Part shown: one piece after another, positions 34,025 through 42,666 of the stretch
How the letters are laid out: each line of letters begins with the position of its first letter
How positions within the stretch are numbered: the stretch's first letter is position 1
From: Caldimonas mangrovi
GTDB taxonomy: Bacteria; Pseudomonadota; Gammaproteobacteria; Burkholderiales; Burkholderiaceae_C
Direction of reading: 5' to 3'
Assembly: GCF_023721835.1 (NCBI RefSeq)
Contig: NZ_JAMKFE010000025.1
Span: forward strand, 1 to 44,616
Length of the DNA stretch: 44,616 bases
Notes under the pieces: model-generated
The model's database searches: none
Told to the model about the DNA's origin: nothing
Seen by the model: only the letters and a program-made list of their open reading frames with translations
Position numbers and translations under genes: made by a program

Positions 34025-35158
34025 ATGTACGTTGCCGTGAAGGGGGGGGAACGCGCGATCGAAGCCTCGTACCGGCTGCTCGACGCGGCACGCCGGGGCG
34101 ACCCGGCGGTGCCCGAGCTGCAGGTCGGGCAGCTGCAGCAGCAGATGCGCCTGCTGGTGGACCGCGTGATGGCCGAGGCCTCGCTGCACGACCCGGAGCT
34201 GGCAGCGCTGGCCCTGAAACAGGCCCAAGGCGATGCGATCGAAGCGGTGTTCCTGCTGCGAGCCTACCGCAGCACGCTGCCGCGCTTCGGCTACGGCGAG
34301 CCGCTCGACACTGCCCGCATGCGCGCGAGCCGCCGCATCTGCGCGGTGTTCAAGGACGTGCCCGGCGGGCAGGTGCTCGGCGCCACGCACGACTACACGC
34401 AGCGGCTGCTGGACTTCGGGTTGCTGTGCCCCGACGCCGGCCACGCCGTCATCCAGGCGGCGTCCGGCGCGCCGGTGCCGGACGCCATGCCGAGCGCGCT
34501 CGCCGCGCTGGCGGCCGAAGGCCTGATCGAGCCACAGCGGCCGAGCGCCGGCGACCCCGAACCGCCGGACATCACACGCGTGCCGCCGAGCTACCCGTTG
34601 CCGCGCACGGCTCGCCTGCAGATGCTGGCCCGTGGCGACGAGGGTTGGGTGCTGGGCATGGCCTACTCGACGCAGCGCGGTTATGCGAACACCCACCCCT
34701 TCGCCGGCGAGGTCCGTGTCGGCCACGTGCCGGTGGAAATCGTTCCCGACGAACTGGGTTTTCCGATCGAGATCGGCGAGGTCGAGCTGACCGAGTGCCA
34801 GATGATCAACCAGTTCACCGGCAGCGCGGACGTGGCGCCGCAGTTCACGCGCGGCTACGGCCTCGCGTTCGGCCGCAGCGAACGCAAGACGATGGCGGTG
34901 TCGCTGGTCGATCGCGTGATGCGCGCCGACGAGTTCGGCGAGGACCGCACCAGCCCCTCGCAGGACCAGGAGTTCGTGCTGCCGCACTCGGACAACGTCG
35001 AGGCCTCGGGTTTCGTGCAGCACCTGAAGCTGCCGCACTACGTCACCTTCGAGAGCGAGCTGCAGCTGATCCGCGCGCTGCGCGAGGCATGGGACGCACG
35101 CACCACGGTGCCGCCCCGTTCCGTCGAACCCTCGACCAAGGAAGTCTGCGCCAAATGA
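34025..35158 (+). CDS. phnI: C-P lyase subunit PhnI
   Basis: A 377-residue core subunit; with GHL it catalyses the nucleosidase-type displacement of adenine from ATP by phosphonate. Typical segments are MYVAVKGGERAIEASYRLL, AYRSTLPRFGYGEPLDTARM, RRICAVFKDVPGGQVLGATHDYTQRLLDF, EVELTECQMINQFTG and DNVEASGFVQHLKLPHYVTF. The ATG at 34025 is two bases after the phnH stop. Confidence 0.96.
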   Translation: MYVAVKGGERAIEASYRLLDAARRGDPAVPELQVGQLQQQMRLLVDRVMAEASLHDPELAALALKQAQGDAIEAVFLLRAYRSTLPRFGYGEPLDTARMRASRRICAVFKDVPGGQVLGATHDYTQRLLDFGLLCPDAGHAVIQAASGAPVPDAMPSALAALAAEGLIEPQRPSAGDPEPPDITRVPPSYPLPRTARLQMLARGDEGWVLGMAYSTQRGYANTHPFAGEVRVGHVPVEIVPDELGFPIEIGEVELTECQMINQFTGSADVAPQFTRGYGLAFGRSERKTMAVSLVDRVMRADEFGEDRTSPSQDQEFVLPHSDNVEASGFVQHLKLPHYVTFESELQLIRALREAWDARTTVPPRSVEPSTKEVCAK

Positions 35159-36012
35159 ACCTCCATGACCTGCCCGACGCCGCGACGCCGCTGATCGGCT
35201 ACAACTTCGCTTACCTCGACGAGCGCACCAAGCGGATGATCCGTCGCGCGATCCTGAAGGCCGTCGCCATTCCCGGCCATCAGGTGCCGTTCGGCTCGCG
35301 CGAGATGCCGCTGGCCTACGGCTGGGGCACCGGCGGCATCCAGGTGACGGCGGCGATCATCGGCCGCACCGATGTGCTGAAGGTCATCGACCAGGGCTCG
35401 GACGACACCACCAACGCGGTCAACATCCGCCGCTTTTTTGCGCGCACCACCGGCGTCGCGACCACCTGGCGCACGCGCGAGGCGACGCTGATCCAGACCC
35501 GCCACCGCATCCCCGAGGCGCCGCTCACCGAAGCACAGACACTGGTCTACCAGGTGCCGCAGCCCGAGCCGCTGTACAAGCTGGAGCCGCGCCGCGGCGA
35601 GACGCTGAAGCTGCACGCGCACCGCGAGTACGGGCTGATGAACGTCAAGCTGTACGAGGACATCGCGCACTGGGGCCGCATCGAGACCACGTACGACTAC
35701 CCGGTGCTGGTCAACCGCCGCTACGTGATGGCGCCATCGCCGATCCCGAAGTTCGACAACCCGAAGATGGACCGCATGCCCGCGCTGCAACTGTTCGGCG
35801 CCGGCCGCGAGAAACGCCTCTATGCAGTGCCGCCGTACACCGAGGTGCAGAGCCTGGACTTCGAGGACCACCCGTTCGCAGTCGAGCACCCCGGCCACGC
35901 CTGCGCGCTGTGCGGCTGCACGACGAGCTATCTGGACGAGGTGGTGACGGAGGGCGCCAGGACCCTGTGGACCTGCTCGGACACGGACTGGTGCCGGGAG
36001 CAGCGGGGATGA
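35155..36012 (+). CDS. phnJ: C-P lyase, radical SAM subunit PhnJ
   Basis: A 285-residue enzyme that cleaves the C-P bond of ribose 1-phosphonate 5-phosphate to alkane and cyclic phosphate, using a [4Fe-4S] cluster and SAM. Near the C-terminus cysteines lie at 250, 253, 274 and 280 (CALC...CSDTDWC), matching the unusual cluster site and the following catalytic Cys of PhnJ; Cys255 is extra. Other segments are GYNFAYLDERTKRMIRRAIL and PMPSPIPKFDN-like APSPIPKFDNPKMDRMPALQ. ATGA overlap with phnI. Confidence 0.96.
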   Translation: MNLHDLPDAATPLIGYNFAYLDERTKRMIRRAILKAVAIPGHQVPFGSREMPLAYGWGTGGIQVTAAIIGRTDVLKVIDQGSDDTTNAVNIRRFFARTTGVATTWRTREATLIQTRHRIPEAPLTEAQTLVYQVPQPEPLYKLEPRRGETLKLHAHREYGLMNVKLYEDIAHWGRIETTYDYPVLVNRRYVMAPSPIPKFDNPKMDRMPALQLFGAGREKRLYAVPPYTEVQSLDFEDHPFAVEHPGHACALCGCTTSYLDEVVTEGARTLWTCSDTDWCREQRG

Positions 36013-36461
36013 AGCTCAGTTTCCGCACCGCCACGCTCGACGACGTGCCGGCCGTGCTGGCGCTGTACGAAGCCGCTGCCATCGACCCGCCCGGCAGCGC
36101 CGACCTCCGACTGGCGCGCGCGACCTTCGAGCGCATGCAGAGCCACCCCGACTACCGCGTCTGGCTCGCCGAACTCGACGGCGAGCCCGTCGGCACGCTG
36201 GCGCTGGCCGTGATGGACAACCTGGCGCACCGCTGCGCGCCGTCGGCCCTGGTCGAGGACGTGGCGGTGCACCCGAGGTGCCAGGGCCGGGGTGTCGGCC
36301 GCCGCCTGATCGGCCATGCCATCGAGCAGGCACGCGCCAAAGGCTGCTACAAGCTCGCGCTGTCGTCCAACGCCCGGCGCCAGAGCGCCCATGCCTTTTA
36401 CGAACGCCTCGGCTTCCAGCCGCACGGCATCAGCTTCCGGGTGAACCTCGATGAGCAATGA
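36009..36461 (+). CDS. GNAT N-acetyltransferase in the C-P lyase operon
   Basis: A 150-residue GNAT protein with acetyl-CoA loop HPRCQGRGVGRRLIGHAIE near residues 87-105 and the C-terminal SAHAFYERLGFQPHG. Inserted between phnJ and phnK by an ATGA overlap with phnJ and an 11-base overlap with phnK, so it must be co-expressed with C-P lyase. It may acetylate aminoalkylphosphonates like PhnO, protecting the cell or preparing substrates, but sequence alone does not show orthology to PhnO. Confidence 0.9.
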   Translation: MKLSFRTATLDDVPAVLALYEAAAIDPPGSADLRLARATFERMQSHPDYRVWLAELDGEPVGTLALAVMDNLAHRCAPSALVEDVAVHPRCQGRGVGRRLIGHAIEQARAKGCYKLALSSNARRQSAHAFYERLGFQPHGISFRVNLDEQ

Positions 36462-37239
36462 CCCCACCAGCCAGCCTCTGCTGCGCGTTGCCGGCGTGAG
36501 CCACCGTTTCGGCGCGGCATGGGCCGTGCGCGATGCGAGCTTCCAGCTGCACCCCGGCGAAGTGCTCGCCGTCGTCGGCGAGTCCGGCTCCGGCAAGTCG
36601 ACACTGCTCGGCGGCCTCGCCGGCCGCTTGCAGCCTGCGCACGGCACGGTGGAATACCGCCGTGCCGACGGCGTATGGGTCGATGTGCACCGCATCGCCG
36701 AGGCCGAGCGCCGCCTGCTGGCGCGCACCGAATGGGGTTACGTCGAACAGCATGCCGCCGATGGGCTGCGCATGAACGTCAGTGCCGGTGCCAACATCGG
36801 CGAGCGGTTGATGGGGCTGGGTTCGCGGCATTTCGGCCACTTGCGTGCCCAGGCCACCCACTGGATGGAGCGTGTCGAACTCGACGCGACCCGCGTCGAC
36901 GACCTGCCGCGCGAATTCTCGGGCGGCATGCGCCAGCGTCTGCAGATCGCGCGCAACCTCGTTACGCGGCCGCGCCTGGTGCTGATGGACGAACCGACGT
37001 CCGGGCTGGACGTCTCGGTGCAGGCGCGCCTGCTCGATCTGATCCGGCTGCTGGTCGCTCGCATGCACCTGGCCGCGATCATCGTCACGCACGACCTGGG
37101 CGTCGCGCGGCTGCTGGCGCACCGCACGATGGTGATGCGCCACGGCCGCATCGTCGAGCAGGGGCTGACCGACCGGGTGCTGGACGACCCGCAGCACGAA
37201 TACACCCAGCTGCTCGTCTCCTCGGTCGTCTCACCTTGA
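36451..37239 (+). CDS. phnK: C-P lyase ATP-binding protein PhnK
   Basis: A 262-residue ABC-type ATPase that docks on the C-P lyase core rather than on a membrane permease. Walker A is GESGSGKST (near residue 44), the signature FSGGMRQRLQIARNL (near 155), Walker B LVLMDEPTSGLD (near 175) and the switch His in IIVTHDLG. The C-terminal HEYTQLLVSSV is oligopeptide-ABC-like, typical of PhnK. It precedes phnL by eight bases. Confidence 0.94.
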   Translation: MSNDPTSQPLLRVAGVSHRFGAAWAVRDASFQLHPGEVLAVVGESGSGKSTLLGGLAGRLQPAHGTVEYRRADGVWVDVHRIAEAERRLLARTEWGYVEQHAADGLRMNVSAGANIGERLMGLGSRHFGHLRAQATHWMERVELDATRVDDLPREFSGGMRQRLQIARNLVTRPRLVLMDEPTSGLDVSVQARLLDLIRLLVARMHLAAIIVTHDLGVARLLAHRTMVMRHGRIVEQGLTDRVLDDPQHEYTQLLVSSVVSP

Positions 37240-37247
37240 AAAGCCGC

Positions 37248-37988
37248 ATGAAGCACGATCGCAACATCCTGCCCGCCATCGAAGTGCGGGCCTTGAGCAA
37301 GACCTTCACGCTGCACCTGCGCGGCTCGCAGCGGCTGCCGGTGCTGCAGGGCTTCGAGATGGAGGTGTACCCCGGCGAGTGCGTCGCGCTGGTGGGCGCC
37401 TCCGGACAGGGCAAGTCGACGTTGATGAAATGCCTGTACGGCAGCTACGGTTGCGAGCAGGGCCGCGTGGTGCTGCGGGCCGGCCATGACAGCGTCGACC
37501 TGGCGTCGGCCTCGCCGCGCCAGGTGCTGCACTGGCGACGCCGGGGCATCAGCTATGTCAGCCAGTTCCTGCGCGCAGTGCCGCGCGTGGGCGCGCTCGA
37601 CGTGGTGGCCGAACGGCTGCTGGAAGACCTGCCGCCGGACGGCACGGACGCCCTCGACGATGCGCGCTACGCGCAACAGGCCGCAGCGGCCCGCGAGCAG
37701 GCATGCACGCTGTTGGCGCGGCTGAACCTGCCGTCGGCGCTGTGGGAACTGCCGCCGGCCACGTTCTCGGGGGGCGAGCAGCAGCGCGTCAACATCGCAC
37801 GCGGCTTCGTCAAGCCGACGCCGGTGCTGCTGCTGGACGAACCCACCGCTTCGCTGGATGCCGCGAACCGGCGCATCGTGGTGCAATTGATCGCCGAAGC
37901 CAAGGCGCGCGGGGCCGCGGTGGTCGGCATCTTCCATGACGAGGAGGTGCGCGACACTGTCGCGACGCGGCAGGTCGGCTTCGCATGA
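37248..37988 (+). CDS. phnL: C-P lyase ATP-binding protein PhnL
   Basis: A 246-residue ABC-type ATPase of the C-P lyase system. Walker A GASGQGKST near residue 49, Q-loop RRRGISYVSQFLRAVPRV, signature FSGGEQQRVNIARGF, Walker B VLLLDEPTASLD and GIFHDEEVRD with the switch His. The phrase YVSQFLRAVPRV is characteristic of PhnL. The start MKHDRNILPAIEVR was chosen where similarity begins. Confidence 0.94.
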   Translation: MKHDRNILPAIEVRALSKTFTLHLRGSQRLPVLQGFEMEVYPGECVALVGASGQGKSTLMKCLYGSYGCEQGRVVLRAGHDSVDLASASPRQVLHWRRRGISYVSQFLRAVPRVGALDVVAERLLEDLPPDGTDALDDARYAQQAAAAREQACTLLARLNLPSALWELPPATFSGGEQQRVNIARGFVKPTPVLLLDEPTASLDAANRRIVVQLIAEAKARGAAVVGIFHDEEVRDTVATRQVGFA

Positions 37989-39145
37989 ACGGAATCACCA
38001 TGAACCACAACGAGCTGGTCCTCAGCAACGCCCGCATCGTGCTCGCGCACGAAGTGGTGCACGGCAGCGTGCAGCTGCGCGACGGGCGCATCGCCGGCAT
38101 CGACGCCGGCGCCACGGCCGTGCCCGGTGCCATCGACCTCGAAGGCGACCACCTGCTGCCCGGGTTGGTCGAGGTGCACACCGACAACCTGGAACGCCAC
38201 GTGATGCCCCGCCCGCGCGTGTTCTTCCCGGCGCAGTCGGCCGTGCAGTCGCACGACGCCGAGATCGCCGCGGCGGGCATCACCACCGTGTTCGACGCGA
38301 TCGGCGTAGGCGACCCGTACGACGACGGCTTTCGCGCGAAGGACCAGAGCAGCATCCTGCAGGTGATCGACCTGCTCGAGGACGCCGGCGTGCTGCGCAC
38401 GCGCCACTACGTGCACATCCGCTGCGAGCTGCCGGCGCCCAACGCGCGCGAGCTGTTCGAGCCGTTTGCCCGCCACCCGCGGCTGAAGCTGCTGTCGCTG
38501 ATGGACCACACGCCGGGCCAGCGGCAGTGGAACGACATCGAGCATGCCCGCATCTACTACACCGGCAAGAAGGGCTGGAGCCTGCAGAAGTTCGAGGAAG
38601 AACTGCGTCTCGCACCGCGCCGGCAGGCCGACCACGCCGAACCGAACCGGCGCTGGTTCGTCGAGTTCGCGCACGAGCAAGGCGTGGCGCTCGCGACGCA
38701 CGACGACACCACGCTGGCGCACGTCGACGAGGCGGTGGCGCTGGGCGCCGCGATGAGCGAGTTCCCGACCACGATGGCGGCCGCGCAGCACGCCAAGGCC
38801 GTCGGCCTGGCGACCATCGCCGGGGCGCCCAACGTCGTGCGCGGCGGCTCGCACTCAGGCAACGTCGCGGCGCTCGACCTGGCTCGAGCCGGCGTGCTGG
38901 ACGTGCTGTCGTCCGACTACGTGCCGGCCAGCCTGATCCACGCGGCATGGTGCCTGCACCAGCAAGGCGGTTTCACGCTCAGCGAAGCCGTCAACGTCGT
39001 CAGCCGCAACCCGGCGCAGGCGACCGGGCTGCACGACCGCGGCGAGATCGCCCCCGGGCGGCTGGGCGACGTGATCCGCGTGCGCGAGGTGAACGCTCGC
39101 CCGGTGGTGTGCTGCGTGTGGCGGGGCGGGCAGCGGGTCTGCTGA
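37985..39145 (+). CDS. phnM: Ribose 1-phosphonate 5-triphosphate diphosphatase
   Basis: A 386-residue amidohydrolase-superfamily enzyme that removes pyrophosphate from ribose 1-phosphonate 5-triphosphate before PhnJ acts. Metal-site motifs are LLPGLVEVHTDNLERH near residue 60, and LATHDDTT near 240; SAVQSHDAEIAAAGITTVFDA and SHSGNVAALDLARAGVLDVL are typical of PhnM. It overlaps phnL by ATGA and ends the core operon. No strong terminator follows; only a weak stem near 39163-39180 ahead of TTTTT. Confidence 0.96.
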   Translation: MNGITMNHNELVLSNARIVLAHEVVHGSVQLRDGRIAGIDAGATAVPGAIDLEGDHLLPGLVEVHTDNLERHVMPRPRVFFPAQSAVQSHDAEIAAAGITTVFDAIGVGDPYDDGFRAKDQSSILQVIDLLEDAGVLRTRHYVHIRCELPAPNARELFEPFARHPRLKLLSLMDHTPGQRQWNDIEHARIYYTGKKGWSLQKFEEELRLAPRRQADHAEPNRRWFVEFAHEQGVALATHDDTTLAHVDEAVALGAAMSEFPTTMAAAQHAKAVGLATIAGAPNVVRGGSHSGNVAALDLARAGVLDVLSSDYVPASLIHAAWCLHQQGGFTLSEAVNVVSRNPAQATGLHDRGEIAPGRLGDVIRVREVNARPVVCCVWRGGQRVC

Positions 39146-39357
39146 AAGGGTTTTATTCCCGCACACCACTTGCATGGGTGGCTATGTTTTTCCGGGTTCC
39201 CGTGTGTGGCGCGCCGGGTACGGCCGGCGTCCCTTGTTGCGGGGACGGTGCACCACAAGCGGCCCGACTCGGCAACAATCCGCGTTCGATCCAACATCCA
39301 ACCGCCGGGTCACGCCTCAGCGCGGGACACGGTCTCACTTCGGCGAGGAAACCGCAC

Positions 39358-40119
39358 ATGTCCGACAAGAAACGTTCCACCGACCGCCCCGACATCCTCC
39401 GGCGCGCCATGACGCTCTCGGCGCTGGGCCTGGCTGGCGCAGCGCTCACCGGCTGCGGCGGCGGCTCTGAGGGCGACGAAGATCTGCCCAACCTGCGCTT
39501 CGTCAACGGCACGCTCGAATACACCTCGATGAGCGTCTACCTGGACGGCGGCTCGCAGGCAGTGCTGACCGGCCTGAACAACGGCGGCGAGATCAGCGCG
39601 ATCCGCACTGTCGATGAGGGCGTGCACACGGTGCGCATGGCCAGCACCAGCCCCGTCGGCGAGGTCTCCGGCACCAAGGATTTCGAGCTCGAAACCTACA
39701 CCACCGCTTTGGTGTACGGGCCGACCACCGCCAAGCTGCTGTTCATCGACGAGAACAGCGCCGAGCCGGCGTCGGGCCGTACGCGGCTGAGGGTGTTCCA
39801 GGCCGCCTCGACGGCCGGCGCGCTGGACGTCTACGTGACCGCCACCAACGTCACTGACCTGACGGCGCTGACGCCCAACGTGGAGGGCCTGGCCTACGAC
39901 AGCAATGCGTCGATGAACGCCCCGGTGACGCTCGATTCGGGCACCTACCGCGTTCACCTCACCGCAACCGACAGCAAGACGCCGCTGTACCGGTCGGCCA
40001 ACGTGACGTTCCCGAGCCGCTCGGTGGTGGCGCTGGTGGTCATCCCGAACGACGGCGATCTCGCCATCGTCGCGCTGCCCGAGCGTCGCAACGGCAACCT
40101 GCTGACCGACCAGCTCTGA
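39358..40119 (+). CDS. DUF4397-type lipoprotein
   Basis: A 253-residue envelope protein. A charged N-terminus with RRAMTLSALGLAGAALTGCG gives a twin-arginine-like start combined with a lipobox (LTGC, about Cys33). The mature part has two beta-sandwich repeats of DUF4397 type: LRFVNGTLEYTSMSVYLDG...VDEGVHTVRMAST, and LRVFQAASTAGALDVYVTA...LDSGTYRVHLTAT. GAGG precedes the ATG. It lies 212 bases after phnM and probably has its own promoter. Its link to phosphonate use is unclear; it may be an unrelated cargo gene. Confidence 0.85.
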   Translation: MSDKKRSTDRPDILRRAMTLSALGLAGAALTGCGGGSEGDEDLPNLRFVNGTLEYTSMSVYLDGGSQAVLTGLNNGGEISAIRTVDEGVHTVRMASTSPVGEVSGTKDFELETYTTALVYGPTTAKLLFIDENSAEPASGRTRLRVFQAASTAGALDVYVTATNVTDLTALTPNVEGLAYDSNASMNAPVTLDSGTYRVHLTATDSKTPLYRSANVTFPSRSVVALVVIPNDGDLAIVALPERRNGNLLTDQL

Positions 40120-40143
40120 CGGCCGGCCCAGGGAACCCCGCGC

Positions 40144-40761
40144 TCACACGGCGCTGATCGGTTTGCCCCCCACGCGAGCCGCCGGCCGGCGGCTCGCCTG
40201 CATCACGCCCTGCAGCACGCCAAGGTAGTAGGCCAGCGGCGGTGTCGGCTTGCCCGGCACCTTCGCGAGGTCGTCCCAGCGGCGCAGCTGCACCGCTTCC
40301 ATCGCGTGCGGCAGCGCCTCGAATGCAGCAGCCTCGACGGGCGTCATCGGGCCGCCCTGCAACGACAGCGTGTGCGCCGACGCCGCCGACAGTCCGCTCT
40401 GGTAGCCCGGCTCGCGCGCGCACAGGTAGCGCTTGGCCGCCACGTGCAGCCGGATCGGCCCGGTCACCGCCGCGCCGAAGTCGGCGCACAACAGGTCGAG
40501 CGCACACTCTTCATGACGGTCGTCCTGGTCGCCGGGCACCGGCTCGTCGATCAGCAGATGGCCCAGGTCGTGCAGGAAGGCCGCCGCCACCAGTGGCTCG
40601 TCCGCGTCGGCCCATTCGGCCAGCTGCGCGCACTGCAGCGCATGCTCGAGCGCGGTCACGCGCTCGGCGTGGCGGCCGCTGTACAGGCGCTGCCCGCGGG
40701 CGGTGTAGAGCGCCTCGATGCTTTGCAGCAGGCGATCGTCTTCGTCGAAAAAGCAGTCCAT
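40144..40761 (-). CDS. Phosphonate-associated HD domain protein (PhnZ-like)
   Basis: A 205-residue HD-domain protein of the type linked to phosphonate operons. The HD pair is in AAFLHDLGHLLID near residue 67, preceded by a metal His in ALEHALQCAQLAE near 40 and followed by RLHVAAKRYL near 107. Characterised PhnZ is a mixed-valent di-iron oxygenase that breaks the C-P bond of 2-amino-1-hydroxyethylphosphonate after hydroxylation by PhnY. No phnY is in the window, so the substrate is uncertain. It is last of the phnC-D-E transporter operon, 10 bases after phnE. Confidence 0.85.
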   Translation of the reverse strand: MDCFFDEDDRLLQSIEALYTARGQRLYSGRHAERVTALEHALQCAQLAEWADADEPLVAAAFLHDLGHLLIDEPVPGDQDDRHEECALDLLCADFGAAVTGPIRLHVAAKRYLCAREPGYQSGLSAASAHTLSLQGGPMTPVEAAAFEALPHAMEAVQLRRWDDLAKVPGKPTPPLAYYLGVLQGVMQASRRPAARVGGKPISAV

Positions 40762-40771
40762 CGGATGCCCT

Positions 40772-41611
40772 TCAGATCAAGCGCTTGCGCAGTGCCGATG
40801 AAGCCACGTCGATCACCGTCACGGTGATGACCAGCATCAGCAGCACCGCTGCCGTCTCGGCGTACTGGAAGCCGCGGATGACATCCCACAACACCATGCC
40901 GATGCCGCCGGCGCCGACCATGCCGACGACCGAGGCCGAGCGCACATTGGCCTCGAAGCGGTACAGCGAGTACGAGATCCACAGCGGCATCACCTGCGGG
41001 ACCACGCCGTAGACGATCTCCTCGATCGGCCGTGCGCCGGTGGCGCGGATGCCCTCGACCGGCTGCGGGTCGATCGCTTCGACCGCCTCCGAGAACAGCT
41101 TGGCGAGCGTGCCGGTGGTGTGCACCCACAGCGCCAGCACGCCGGCGAAGGGCCCCAGCCCGACCGCGACGACGAACAGCAGCGCAAACACCATCTCGTT
41201 GATCGCACGGCAACCGTCCAGCAGGCGCCGCACCGGCTGGTAGACCCACCACGGCGTGATGTTGCTCGACGCCAGCAGCCCCAGCGGCACCGCGCAGAGA
41301 ATCGCCAGCGCCGTGCCCCAGAGGGCGATCTGCAAGGTCACCAGCAGCTCGGCTGCGTAGTGCTGCCAGTCGCGAAAGCTGGGCGGGAAGAAGCCTTTCA
41401 GGTACTCCGCCATGTTGCCGGCGTCGCGCCACAGGTCGAGCGGGCGCAGGTCCGCCCCCTTCCATGAGCCGGCCAGCACCGCCAGCAGCAGCGCCCACAG
41501 CAGCAGCGTTCCCAACGACGTCTTCGGGGCAGCTGCGGGCAGCACCGGGGCCGTGTCGCGGCGGCCGGGGACGGCCGCACCGGCCGACTCGAGCGTGCGT
41601 GCGTTCATCAT
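40772..41611 (-). CDS. phnE: Phosphonate ABC transporter permease PhnE
   Basis: A 279-residue inner-membrane permease with about six spans, the first at [15 protein letters not shown] near residue 40. The region [20 protein letters not shown] is followed by the binding-protein-dependent transport motif around [20 protein letters not shown], which contacts the ATPase PhnC, and by the C-terminal [20 protein letters not shown] and [16 protein letters not shown]. Two consecutive ATG codons (41611, 41608) can start it; neither has a clear Shine-Dalgarno. Confidence 0.94.
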   Translation of the reverse strand: MMNARTLESAGAAVPGRRDTAPVLPAAAPKTSLGTLLLWALLLAVLAGSWKGADLRPLDLWRDAGNMAEYLKGFFPPSFRDWQHYAAELLVTLQIALWGTALAILCAVPLGLLASSNITPWWVYQPVRRLLDGCRAINEMVFALLFVVAVGLGPFAGVLALWVHTTGTLAKLFSEAVEAIDPQPVEGIRATGARPIEEIVYGVVPQVMPLWISYSLYRFEANVRSASVVGMVGAGGIGMVLWDVIRGFQYAETAAVLLMLVITVTVIDVASSALRKRLI

Positions 41612-41641
41612 CGACTTCGGCAACAGCAGGCGGTGCAAGGC

Positions 41642-42616
41642 TTACTTTGCGCTCGCGACGAGCTTCTGCAGTTGCGCCAGCTGCTGGTCGATCTCGCGCA
41701 GCTTCTTCTGGCGCTCGTCCGCCGACAGCGTGGTGTCGCTCTCGACCTTGGCACGCTGGCGCACCAGCTCCAGCTGGCGGATCGGCACCAGTTGCGTGTC
41801 GTCCGAGGCGACGAAACCGGCGAAGGTGAGTGTCTTGAGGATGCCCTGCTCGCGCGCATCCTTGCCGTAGCCCAGCAGGAACGCGCGGATCTTCTGCTTC
41901 GCCTCGGCATCGAGGCTCTTGCGCCACAGCATCGGGTCGCTCGGGATCAGCGGCGAGCGCCACACTTCACGCAACTCGGCACGCTTGTGGGGCTGCTTCA
42001 TCTGCATGCGGTCGAGGCCGTCGCTGGAGACCGTCGCCACGTCGACCTGCCCGTTGGCGACCGCCAGCATATTGGTCTCGTGATTGGCGCGCACGGTGCG
42101 CTTGAAGTCCTTCACCGGGTCGACCTTGTTCTCGGCGAAAGCGTAGTAGCCCGGCACCAGCGAGCCCGAGGTGGAGTTGGGGTCGCCGAAGCCCAGCGTC
42201 AGCTCGGCGCGGTGCGCTAGCACGTCGTCGAGTGTCTTGTGCGGGCTGTCCTTGCGCACCACCATCACGCTCCAGTAGCCGGCAGCGCCGTCGGCCTGCG
42301 TGACCTTGGCGAACACTTCGCCGCCGGCGCGGTCGACGGCTTCCATGCCGGACTTGTTGCCCATCCACGCGACGTCGACCTTGTTGAAGCGCATGCCCTC
42401 GATGACGCCGGCATAGTCGGGCGCGAAGAAGGCGGTGATCTCCAGCCCGGTGGCGCGCCGCATGTCCTCCAGCAGCGGCTGCCAGGCCGTCTTCAGGTTC
42501 GCAGACGACTCGGTGGAAATGATGCCGAAGGTGACTTCCTTCGACTGGGCGTGCACGGCCGTGGCGAAGGCCAGGCCGGCGGCGACGGCGAGATGAGCGA
42601 ACAGGCGACGGTTCAT
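41642..42616 (-). CDS. phnD: Phosphonate ABC transporter substrate-binding protein PhnD
   Basis: A 324-residue periplasmic binding protein. A signal peptide (to about residue 23, ending AVHAQ) is followed by VTFGIISTESSANLKTAWQP, AFFAPDYAGVIEGMRFNKVD, AWMGNKSGMEAVDRA and GFGDPNSTSGSLVPGYYAF, which form the phosphonate-binding cleft of PhnD. A predicted coiled tail rich in Gln/Lys ends the protein. AAGGAG precedes the ATG at 42616. Confidence 0.95.
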   Translation of the reverse strand: MNRRLFAHLAVAAGLAFATAVHAQSKEVTFGIISTESSANLKTAWQPLLEDMRRATGLEITAFFAPDYAGVIEGMRFNKVDVAWMGNKSGMEAVDRAGGEVFAKVTQADGAAGYWSVMVVRKDSPHKTLDDVLAHRAELTLGFGDPNSTSGSLVPGYYAFAENKVDPVKDFKRTVRANHETNMLAVANGQVDVATVSSDGLDRMQMKQPHKRAELREVWRSPLIPSDPMLWRKSLDAEAKQKIRAFLLGYGKDAREQGILKTLTFAGFVASDDTQLVPIRQLELVRQRAKVESDTTLSADERQKKLREIDQQLAQLQKLVASAK

Positions 42617-42666
42617 GGGAACTCCTTGGACGAGACGGACGGTAGAGACAGGCCGCAGCGCGGGCG

